Of a DNA stretch of 64,000 nt, positions 56,268 through 64,000 are shown one piece after another. The first letter of the stretch is position 1; each line of letters opens with the position of its first letter. The DNA is taken from NCBI RefSeq assembly GCF_043641665.1, contig NC_092184.1, forward strand, positions 1,724,501 through 1,788,500. Reading direction: 5' to 3'. Origin of the DNA: Enoplosus armatus (Eukaryota; Chordata; Actinopteri; Centrarchiformes; Enoplosidae). The translations under genes were made by a program, and so were the position numbers. The notes under the pieces were generated by a model. It worked only from the letters and a program-made list of their open reading frames with translations. It made no database searches and was not told where the DNA came from.

Positions 56268-57840
56268 TTCAGCTCAACTCATCACACCCCACAGAACTCT
56301 CAACCACCAGGTCTTGGTGGATTCTAGGGCGGATGAGAGTTTCCTCTGCCTCTGGAGGCCAACGCCCTGGATGGTCGTTTCCTTTGTCAGGTGACTCATT
56401 GCAGTCAACCTGTCCGGATAGCCATGGCTTTTGGACATAGTGAACTCCTTTCTCTCCACCTCTTCAATTCACCTCATCATCCTCTCATCCTGGGACTGCC
56501 ATGGTTGATTCAACATAATCCACACATCAACTGGTCCTCAGGTGAGATATTGGGGTGAGGAGAGGGATGTTCACTCATCTGTTTGTCCACTGTCTCTCCC
56601 TCCAAGGCAGTTCTCCAGTCTCCCTCTACTATTGAAGAGGCTCTCCAGAGTTCCCTCCTGTTACATGGATCTCAGGTTTTCAACAAAGCCTGGGCCACTT
56701 TCCTGCCTTCACATCGCCCCTACGACTGCGCCATTGAGCTGCTTCCCAGCACAGCACCGCCCAGGGGGCATCTCTACTCTCTGGCAGCTCATGAGAAGGA
56801 GCCTATGGAGAATTACATCAACTCGTCTCTCGCTGCATCCATTTTCCTCTCCTTTCTTCTTTGTGGGCAAAAAGGACAAGTCTTTACAACCCTGTATTAA
56901 CTGCTGTGGACTCAGTAACATCACTGTTAAGAACAGGTACCCCCTCCCTCTTATTTCTTCTTCTTTCAGCAAGGTGTTCACCAAGTTGGATTTAGAAGGA
57001 GGAGAGCTTCACATCGGCTCCCATCCTCACTCTTCCGGACCCCAGTCGGCAGTTTGTGGTGGAGGTGGATGCTTCGAATTTGGGTATCAGGGCCATCAGG
57101 GTCGTTCTCTCTCAGCGGTTGTCTGAAGACAACAAGCTCCATCCCTGTGCCTTCTTTCATGCAAGTTGTCCTCAGCTGAATGCAACTATGATGTGGGAAA
57201 TCGTGAGTTGCTGGCCGTCAAAGTGGCGCTGGAGGAGTGGCGACACTGATTGGAGAGGGCAGAACATCCTTTTTTGGTTTGGACGGATCACATGAACCTT
57301 GTACATTTGAGCAGCTAAGAGACTGAATGCCAGGCGAGCTAGGTGGGCTCAGTTTTATACTCAATTTCACTTTATCTTATCATCCTGGTTCTCAAAATGG
57401 TGCCTGGTGCTCTGTCCTGCCTGTTTAACCCTGAATCTCTTAGGGTAGGAGTAGGCAGGAGCAGTTACATGGGAATCGAGAGACAAGTAAAACAGGCTCT
57501 CACTAACACTTCAGTTCTGGCAGCTGTCCGCCCAACTGGTTGTTTGTACCCACTGCTCTCCATCATCCTCTGGGCCCACACCTCCTGACTTACCTGTCAT
57601 CCTGGTGTTCGACGCACACTGTTGTGCATCAGACAACACTTCTGGTGGCCCAACATGGAATGAGAGGTAGGGGAGTATGTGGGTGCCTGCAATACCTGAT
57701 CTCAGAATAAGACCTCACGTAAGCCTCCTGGTGGTCTCTTGCATCCCTTACCTGTGCCCCATTGTCCCTGGTCTGACATCTCCCTGGATTTTGTCTCTGG
57801 TCTGCCCTCCTCTGAAGGTAACACCACCATTCACACATTA
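56268..57840 (+). mobile_element. Ty3/Gypsy pol remnant, internally deleted
   Basis: The + strand reads the usual Gypsy order in shifting frames. Protease tail: ANALDGRFLCQVTH near 56360, [20 protein letters not shown] at 56480-56540. RT N-terminus: [12 protein letters not shown] near 56715. Then [31 protein letters not shown] and KVFTKLDL to about 56990. Next, after a deletion of the RT palm including the catalytic YxDD, RNase H text [11 protein letters not shown] near 57050-57080 and [17 protein letters not shown]. Last, integrase HHC-zone text (TTLLVAQHGMRG) at 57630-57665. It breaks off in the integrase at about 57840. Orientation is opposite to its neighbours on both sides. Confidence 0.85.
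56542..57126 (+). pseudogene. Gypsy RT N-terminal and RNase H remnant (chimeric open frame)
   Basis: The longest + strand frame here (194 codons) is not a true protein. Its first ~95 residues are out of frame with the Gypsy text, residues ~100-145 hold the RT start ([37 protein letters not shown]), and the rest is frame-shifted RNase H sequence. The frame change lies near 56850 and the palm domain is missing. Confidence 0.7.
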
Positions 57841-58303
57841 CAAAGTGTAATTTGCGGAGTTAAAATAAATATATATGAATAAATAGCATTTACATAGTTT
57901 TGAAACTCTTACTGACCAATAACACTTTCAAAGCGAGTATTGCAATAAAGTCACTCTGTGGAGTTTTTGACCACTAGTAGCGCAATGGAGCAATTTTTTT
58001 ATGTGGGATCCCAGATTGCTTGTCTCATGCACGCGCACAAGGATGCAAATCAAAGAATCGAGGTCATTTATTTACAACACAGGGTTGCACATTGTCATGT
58101 AAGTTGTGGCCCCTTCATGCAACACACACACACAGAACATATATACAAATATTTAAATTAAGAATAGAATAAAATAAGATATTATAAAATATATAAAACA
58201 TTATATATGTTGCCTGGTCATAAATGATGGAACCGGACACAGAGAAATCCTCTTTTGTGGGTCTTTTATTCCCCGACTGGACTCAATGAAGGACAGCTGT
58301 AAT
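57841..58303. other. A/T-rich unannotated stretch
   Basis: No gene is seen. It includes an ACACACACAC run near 58120 and AATAAA-rich text at 58160-58200. Confidence 0.5.
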
Positions 58304-58775
58304 TGTCACGGCTGTGATAGCAAGGTAGCAGGACACACGGGGAATAGGACCCAAATGCAGATACAGGGGTAGACCTGGTGCAGGTAAAAGGTTTATTAGC
58401 AAAACCAGGGGGACAATGATGGTAAGACAGGCAGGGGTCAAAACCGGTATAGCAGTCCAAAAAGGCAAACAAAACTGACAGGGAACAGGCAAGAATCAAG
58501 TCCAATCAACAATCCAAAAGTCCAAAAGGTAAGTCCAAAAACACTGGGAGCACTGGAAATACAGGAAACGTAGGGAAAACATGGAGCCAAGACAAGTAAC
58601 ACACAGCAATAACATACAACAAACACTCTGGCACTGGAGAGAGGGAAGCACACAGACTAGGCAGGTGCAGACAATCACACAGGAGGGAAAACACAAAGGC
58701 AGGAAGTGAAGTAGTCCGAAACGAGAGGAGAGGCAAGTAACAAAAGAAAACAGGAACATGAAACTGAACGCATAA
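58304..58775 (-). mobile_element. LTR-like segment, minus orientation
   Basis: Read on the minus strand it ends CTATCACAGCCGTGACA at 58304 and carries CTAATAAACC (poly(A) signal) about 90 bp before that end, after a long pyrimidine-rich U3-like region with TTTTGGACTGC and TTTTGACCCCTGCCTG. A terminal TGACA plus an internal poly(A) signal suits a Gypsy LTR. It shares ordered text with 42930-43149. The hydrophobic minus-strand frames here are by-products of the T-rich U3-like sequence. Confidence 0.5.
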
Positions 58776-58999
58776 CTTAAGAAGCAAACTGTGAAATTAA
58801 TCTTGTAATTTTGGGAATTTAAGATACACACATGGATTACAAAAACAAAATAGTGACTTTCCCTTTTTCTAATGAATTAATAACTTCAGTGAAAACTCCT
58901 AAATAAACATATATGTCTCCTCTGAATAATCTTTTGTGTCACACAATCCCTAACAGGAATTTGGTGCCAACTTTTAGCTCTGAACAGTTCACAATAATG

Positions 59000-59551
59000 C
59001 TAACAAAGGTTCCACTGGACATCACTGTTTGGCATAAAGTAGACAGGCTAAATATTTATACTATAAACAACAGTAGTGGCTTGGTTTCTCACTCTAGTGT
59101 GCAGCCTGCGCACTAAAGCACACACCTGGATTCAATATAGAAGTTGATCTCCCCTCTAGATAAAGCAGAAGCATACAAAATGGACACAGTTTAATGAAAT
59201 AGTCAGAATACACCACTATGATGTGTATGAGTGTACTTTGCCATCACTCACGCTGCCCCACTGTTCAGTGTTGCCCTCAGCAAGGTGGGGACATCGCACA
59301 CTTAACCCGTTATCAATCTACAGGAATGGGCAAGCACAGAAAAACATCATTCATCAAACTTAGTCTGTAGTAGTACCGAACCCCATACGGAAGCCCCATA
59401 ATCCTGCGTTACCTCCCCCTTTGCTGCTCTTAAAGCGACAGCGTCATCTTGTCTAAAGAAACTGCTATTACAGGAATAATTCAATAGGCATATCAAACCA
59501 CATTATTTTTCAGCCTCAAAACAGTCTTAACCCATTGTTGACCTGGCTACA
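59000..59551 (-). mobile_element. Probable LTR of the minus-strand Gypsy element
   Basis: On the minus strand a purine tract AGGGGAGAA (59552-59560) is followed directly by TGTAGCCAGGTCAACAATGG (from 59551). A purine tract right before a TG start is the standard polypurine-tract/3'-LTR junction of Ty3/Gypsy, and it lies about 100 bp after the integrase stop at 59648. The far end of the LTR is not resolved; 59000 is a guess. Confidence 0.6.
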
Positions 59552-59647
59552 TTCTCCCCTGCTACAAGTCAACATCCTCGATGACTTCTTGCGCCTATCC
59601 TTCCCTTAAGTTTAAGAGACACCGCATTGCATGCTGACCTAGGTAAG

Positions 59648-60561
59648 TTAAATAGGTTTTTGTTCCTCCCTCATCAGATCCAAATTCTCAGGTCCCATCA
59701 TTACCACTTGCTCAGCCTCTGAGTACCTGACTTCCTCCACCAACACAAACTCTGGATCTGTGAACTCAGTCTCTGACCCCAGAACCAAGGTAGGCTCGTC
59801 CACGGGAGATGCTGCATGGTGACGTTGACTCTGCATTGATACCGGTCCCACATATGGCCGCAAGTTGGACCTATGTACCCTCTTCACCGCCCCTCCTTCC
59901 AGTGGCTGCGCTGCATATGTAGTCCGTTGGCCAGGCATCCTGGATCTTATTCCTTCCTCGTGGCCGATAGCAGAGATACACCAATTGTCCCACATCAACC
60001 AGTAGACAGTATACCCTATCCTGTTGTTGGGCTACTCTTTCCACAGCCCTCCGCTCAGCACACTCCCTTACTCTTGCGTGTGCATCTTGGAGACGCTTCT
60101 GGTCTATGGCTAACTCATTGGGCTGGTCATCCTTTACTTGCTCTTGGCCTAACAGCACATCTATTAGGAGGTGTGGGTAAACTCCAAACAGCAAATAGTA
60201 GGGTGAAAACCCCGTGTGTGACTTGATGTTATACGCATATATACAAGACAGGTGTTCAGACCAACAGCGTTTCTTTTCAGGGGAAAGCGTGTGCGAGAGG
60301 TCATGTAGGGTTCTATTGGGTACTCTCATGCTGTGGGTTCCCTCGGGGATGACGGGGTATCATGCAAGTTTTCTTCACCCCATACAACTTGCATAACTTG
60401 GCGATTACTGCACTTTCAAAATTCCTGCCCTGATCAGAGTGTAGGCGATCTGGTACTCCATACTTTATAAACCACTCTTTCAGGATGACTTTAGCAGTAG
60501 TATCTGCTTTCTGATCTCTCGTTGCAAACTGACTGAATTTGGTGAATACTTCTGTCATCAC
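59648..60561 (-). pseudogene. Gypsy integrase remnant
   Basis: Two minus-strand frames join at a frameshift near 60320. The first (60561-60313) holds EVFTKFSQFATRDQ, then WFIKYGVPDRLHSDQGRNFE with the second catalytic Asp at about 60433-60435, and GNPQHEST with the catalytic Glu at 60325-60327. The first Asp of the DDE triad, normally in MTDxFTK, is Glu here (MTEVFTK). The second frame (60329-59871) continues NRTLHDLSHTLSPEKKRCW, AYNIKSHTGFSPYYLLFG and RGRNKIQDAW, the integrase C-terminal domain. The 59998-59648 frame gives the last residues to the stop. Frameshift plus lost catalytic Asp mean it is dead. Confidence 0.85.
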
Positions 60562-60789
60562 GAGTACATTCTCGCGACCATCTGTGGCATGTTCAAGTGT
60601 GTTTTAGTCCGCTTAGTGTTGGGTCCAATGCTTGTAAGCTCTGGAGTTCTGCTTTAGAATATCCAGACAATGTGGGAGTGTTATCCCGAGCTGCCACTCT
60701 AATCTCTGCCACTAAATCAAGGCCTAGCTGTGCCTGTCCTGAGTGTGTTACATATGGCTACACATCCATCATACTCTGCATTCTCACTG

Positions 60790-61184
60790 TCAGGTTCTGG
60801 TTTGTCCGCTGCTGGTCATTGGGAAAGAGCATCAGCTGCAGAATTACATCAGCCAGGGTGACACTTTACATCAAAGTCAAGTACAGCCAGCTGAGCGACC
60901 CATCACTGTTGAATGGCTCCTAAATTGGTGGTAGAGAGGTGACACAGTGGGTTGTGTGATGATAGTGAACTTGGACCCCAGATAACTCCTACATTTTCCG
61001 ACCTGAACAACTGATTAGCCCTGGGATGGCTACCCTCTTTGATACAAGCACTTACAACATCATGAAGAGGTCCTGCCATGGAAACATCTTTTCCATCAAC
61101 AACCAATCCACCTCCCCTCATCTTTCTGGAGTCCTGAGTTCTGAGATGTTGAGATGTTAGTAATGGTCCATCTGTCGACTGCAA
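60790..61184 (-). pseudogene. Gypsy RNase H remnant
   Basis: NPLCHLSTTNLGAIQQ (about 60950-60903), a stop, then WVAQLAVLDFDVKCHPG and NSAADALS on the minus strand. This is the end of the Gypsy RNase H domain and the start of the connector, running in the right order into the integrase at 60561. The text upstream (LVVDGKDVSMAGPLHDVV) is out of its usual place, pointing to an internal deletion of RT. Confidence 0.75.
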
Positions 61185-61431
61185 TGGCTCGACCCAGGAT
61201 GTTGTGATAGACCCACTCTCTGATTTCCTGTTGCTGGGAGTCCCATTTTGTCCATTCCATTTTACTGTGACCGGACAGGAGTAGGCTGGGTAGTGGAGCA
61301 GCCTTAGGTCTAAGCTGGGTTAGCTTGCTCTTATCCTGGCTGTCTTCCCAAATTTCAAATGCACACGCACAAGCATGTGGGAGACGTAATACATATTCCT
61401 GCCAATGGTTGCACACTATTCCACTGGGCAG
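61185..61431 (-). other. Open frame between Gypsy and BEL/Pao remnants, unrecognised
   Basis: A minus-strand frame (61443-61096) runs through this interval and begins MASTLPSGIVCNHWQEYVLR. I do not recognise the family. It lies upstream of the Gypsy RNase H in the same orientation, so it may be rearranged retroelement sequence. Its first codon lies inside the BEL LTR end. Confidence 0.35.
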
Positions 61432-61509
61432 TGTAGAAGCCATAATTTAACTGATTTGTCAACTGAGTGGTGTAGCAGGTTTCATTGTGTAATTAGCGCT
61501 ATGCTCTAT
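61432..61509 (+). repeat. 5' LTR-start fragment of the BEL/Pao element
   Basis: TGTAGAAGCC..., homologous over 78 bp without gaps to 63728-63805 with 7 differences (about 91% identity), six of them transitions. Similarity stops abruptly at both ends. Confidence 0.8.
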
Positions 61510-61619
61510 CGTACTGTCATTGCTATTCACATGCTCACCTTTTAGAGAAATGCCAACAATTTAAAAGTAAGAAGCACAGAGACAAGATTAGCTTTCTAAA
61601 GTATTCTCTCTATTATTCC

Positions 61620-62455
61620 AGTGCAGGTCAAGTCCACTAAGGTAAATGAGGTCATACAGACATTTTTGGATCCTGGTAGCTACATTCTGTTCAGATCTCA
61701 TGCAGAAGTTGAACATCACAGGAACTAACGTTCTCTGAAAAACTATGGGACAGGAAAGGGTTGTCCCAGCATACTCCTGGCTAGGGTTGGAGGGGGCTTG
61801 GTCTTGAGAGTAATAACTTTCATCCTCTCCCAGAGGTCCTCACAGAAAAGCAAATGCCAGTCACCGCAGATAACATTTTCACTGCTGCAGTTGTGGAAGG
61901 GTGGCCTTATTTTTTTATAATATACTTATATAAGGTTCATATCCCCAGCATAAAGACCAATGTTGACTTGTTGATAGGAACCAATGCTCCCAAGACATTG
62001 TAACCTTCAGAAGTTGTCAACAGCTGTGGAGATGGCCCATACGCCATAAGAATAGTGTTGGGATGGGTCATCAATGGTCCTTTGAAGGGAAATGGAAACG
62101 GCAGTAATCTTAACATGGAGCTTCCTGCTGTTGTAGTGAATAGAATTTCTGTTGTTAACTTGGAGAGCATGCTGAACATTCAGTACAACCACAACTTTAA
62201 CGAAAGGATCTCAGAGGACAAAGGGATATCTAAGACTTTATGAGATTTTATGATTTTTTAATTTTAAGATTTATGGAAATCATGAAATCCTCTGCAACAC
62301 TACACTACTGCCTGAAGTTGCCCTTTAAGAAGCCTGATGTCCTCCTCCCAAACAACTTTGCAGTGGGTAAGCAAAGGACACTTGGATTAAGGAGGAAGTT
62401 TGTGAATAACCCGCAGTTGCGCAAGGAATATCATATCATAAAGAGTACAGTCTAG
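61620..62455 (+). pseudogene. BEL/Pao protease and early pol remnant
   Basis: VQVKSTKVNEVIQTFLDPGS (about 61625-61680) has the BEL/Pao protease FLDPGS active-site text; other families show DSG or DTG here. Further on, LGWVINGPLKGNGNG (62058-62100), VNRISVVNLESMLNIQYNHN, then HYCLKLPFKKPDVLLPNN near 62300-62355 and LGLRRKFVNNPQLRKEY to 62430. All belong to the protease-RT linker of fish BEL/Pao elements. Several frameshifts separate the blocks. Confidence 0.8.
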
Positions 62456-62460
62456 AGCTG

Positions 62461-62527
62461 CTCTATTTGTCAAGTGTCATGAAATGACTTTTGTTGGGAT
62501 TTGGCGCTATATAAAATTGAATTGAAA
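62461..62527 (+). mobile_element. L2-type 3' tail inserted in the BEL/Pao pol
   Basis: CTCTATTTGTCAAGTGTCAT, GAAATGACTTTTGTTG, TTTGGCGCTATATAAAATTG and an AATTGAA end. GATTTGGCGCTATATAAATAAAATTGAATTGAA is the usual teleost L2 3' terminus. It lies between the LRKEYHIIKS and KGYAEQVPQQQLQ blocks, interrupting pol. Confidence 0.7.
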
Positions 62528-62737
62528 CTGAGTAATTTTGAGGGGGTTATTACGAAAGGTTATGCAGAGCAAGTACCTCAGCAGCAGTTGCAGTGTAAAA
62601 GTGTGGTACATTCCATACTATGGCGTCTACCATCCCAGAAAGGGTTCTCTATGAGCGGTGTTTGATTGCAGGGCCACAGTTCAAGGAACCTCGTTAAACA
62701 GTAAACTATTGCTGGTGGTCAGCTCAAGGAATACAGA

Positions 62738-62968
62738 ATGACTATGCATTTGTTTGGAGCAGTTTCATCTCCCAGTTGTGCTAGCCATACCTTGAGGAAA
62801 ACTGCAGACGACAACAAGTCTGACTTTTCTGCTGAGACTGTGCAAACTGTTAAGCAAAATATCTACGTGGACGACTGTTTGATGAGCTTGGCCTCAGAAA
62901 AGGAGGCCATGCAAATGATTAAGGAACTTACTGCTCTCTGTAAAAGAGGTGCTTTCACTTTGGAGAAA
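62738..62968 (+). pseudogene. BEL/Pao reverse-transcriptase fragment with intact YVDD
   Basis: MTMHLFGAVSSPSCASHTLR, then NIYVDDCLMSLASEKEAMQM and LCKRGAFTLEK. The catalytic Tyr-Val-Asp-Asp is at 62864-62875. HLFGA-SSPSCA with a following YVDDCL is diagnostic of the BEL/Pao RT. The fragment ends at a stop where the element normally continues into WISN-type text. Confidence 0.85.
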
Positions 62969-63164
62969 TAGCATCATTCAAGGTGGATAGGTGTATAAAT
63001 CCAAAATACTGGTGAGCCCAAACACAGCCAATCTCTCCAAAGGAGAGAATTATTTCAGCTCTACCTCCGTTTACCAATGCTGGAGTGGATTATTTCGCAC
63101 CGGTGGAAATAAAGAAAGGCAACTTGCAAAAAGGGAAAAACAACTTGCAAACGTTATGGAGTGA

Positions 63165-63690
63165 TATCTACTTTCTTGGCGAGTTAGTAGAGCTGTTCAT
63201 TTGGAGGTGGCAAACTTGCTGGAGACTGACACATGCATAAATGCTTTACGTCGGTTTATCAGCAGGAGGGGTCAGGTTGTCCATATCAGGCCAGACAATG
63301 GAACTAACTCCAAAAGAAGAACTGAGAGAGGCTCTCACTGCATTGAATCATGAGCAGATTCAAGGAGCTGTTACTCCAGCAGGAGTTGAATGGAGTTTCA
63401 ATCCACCAGCGGGATCTCATCATGGGGGTGTTTTGGAGCGCACGATGTGACAGCAGATGTTGGATGAAGATGGACTCCACACTTGTGTGCGAAGTTGGAA
63501 CATCTCACACCAAATCATCTTCTATTAAAGCCTGCCGTTGTTGCAAGAGAGGCAGAAGTGGAACCAAAGGAAAAGGAGTTTAGTTGCTGGAGATGTTCTA
63601 ATAATCATGGATTCTTCAGCTCCATGTGGATCCTGGCTGCACGGCAAACGTTTTTGCTGACAAAGGGGGACTGGTAACATTGTTTGAAAT
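63165..63690 (+). pseudogene. BEL/Pao integrase remnant
   Basis: [24 protein letters not shown] in one frame (from about 63187), then RPDNGTNS with a catalytic Asp near 63290. Next come [20 protein letters not shown] and SHHGGVLER with the catalytic Glu at 63436-63438, and LTPNHLLLKPAVV near 63505-63540. Near 63600-63670 the third frame gives MDSSAPCGSWLHGKR, matching the W-rich end of the BEL pol. At least four frame changes. It precedes the 3' LTR by about 40 bp. Confidence 0.8.
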
Positions 63691-63727
63691 GTTATATATT
63701 GTTTGCCATAACAGTTAGGGGCCGGTG

Positions 63728-63805
63728 TGTAGGAGCCACAATTGAACCGATTTGTCAACTGAGTGGTGTAGCAGGTTTCACTGTGTAATTAGCGCTGTGT
63801 TCTAT
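63728..63805 (+). repeat. 3' LTR start of the BEL/Pao element (matched part)
   Basis: TGTAGGAGCC..., the direct-repeat partner of 61432-61509. A purine-rich TTAGGGGCCGG (63715-63725) lies just before it, in the place of a polypurine tract. The LTR probably continues towards the window end; only the first 78 bp are matched by the other copy. Confidence 0.75.
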
Positions 63806-64000
63806 AAGAAGGAACCAACCTTTGTTTTGGTAGGTGTTTCACCCTGAAGAGGAACAAGAACGATTTATTGCCAAAAGAGGCTGAAGTTTTCCATTCATCA
63901 GACGCACCTCAGGGGCTTAAAGCGTTGGCTTAGCTTTGCAAACGTTTTATTTAAGAAAGGAAATGCGCTGAGCATGTTTGCTAGGAAATAAGAATTGAAA

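Larger units (their letters stand above)
61432..63999 (+). mobile_element. BEL/Pao LTR retrotransposon remnant
   Basis: A + strand element bounded by a 78-bp LTR-start fragment at 61432-61509 and a second copy from 63728, which may run past the window edge. Between them lie BEL/Pao protease, RT and integrase pieces in order. The gag region is missing and about 1.5-2 kb of pol has been lost through deletions, including the RT core before the YVDD block. Numerous stops and frameshifts. The opposite-strand Gypsy remnant ends next to its 5' boundary, as if this element had inserted into it or a rearrangement joined them. Confidence 0.85.

Noticed and set aside
56542..57126. 194-codon frame as a host gene
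   Set aside because: It mixes out-of-frame sequence with Gypsy RT and RNase H scraps; no host domain or splice sites.
58266..58831. Hydrophobic minus-strand frames that look like membrane proteins
   Set aside because: The T-rich U3-like LTR sequence produces Leu/Phe/Cys runs in several overlapping frames; no conserved domain.

Overview
The window looks like chromosomal DNA of a teleost fish. Three Rex3-type retrotransposon remnants, L2-, Gypsy- and BEL/Pao-type retroelement remnants, tRNA-derived SINE sequence, non-autonomous DNA transposons and many CA/GT microsatellites all fit a ray-finned fish. So does the one host gene, whose exons are joined by a normal GT-AG intron. The species cannot be named from the sequence alone.

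Host gene content is very low. Only positions 1-1419 hold a convincing host gene: the last two exons of a short-chain dehydrogenase/reductase that resembles DHRS13, on the + strand. A probable 3' UTR follows. I found no other supportable host exon, rRNA, functional tRNA, CRISPR array or prokaryotic feature in the remaining ~62 kb. Most open frames there are chance frames, microsatellite frames or shadows of transposon genes.

Layout: 1-2.7 kb, DHRS13-like 3' end. 2.7-10 kb, intergenic DNA with an L2-type LINE that carries a 206-bp MITE with TTAA target duplications, a Rex3 3' fragment, and a 482-bp hAT-type MITE with a perfect 8-bp duplication. 10-13.9 kb, simple repeats. 13.9-15.3 kb, a 5'-truncated Rex3 on the minus strand. 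15.3-19 kb, dispersed repeats and long CA tracts. 19-20.1 kb, a GC-rich patch with a CGG repeat. 20-37 kb, mainly unannotated DNA with a tRNA-derived SINE, a Tc1-like end, a Gypsy integrase fragment and several balanced-composition segments that could be conserved regulatory elements. 37.1-39.7 kb, a LINE 3' end, a second long Rex3 and a foldback repeat. 42-51 kb, an LTR end and two copies of an unclassified repeat, one interrupted by a DNA transposon. 51-54.5 kb, unannotated. 54.8-64 kb, a retroelement graveyard with Gypsy remnants in both orientations, two LTR-like segments, and a decayed BEL/Pao element with recognisable LTR ends.

The transposon genes are all broken by frameshifts, stops and internal deletions, so they are fossils. 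I found no persuasive new biological system. The most useful observations are the clean MITE insertions, the nested insertion with an internal empty-site control, the BEL/Pao element flanked by 91% identical LTR ends, a CRE-centred palindrome, and the strong strand bias of poly-C tracts.
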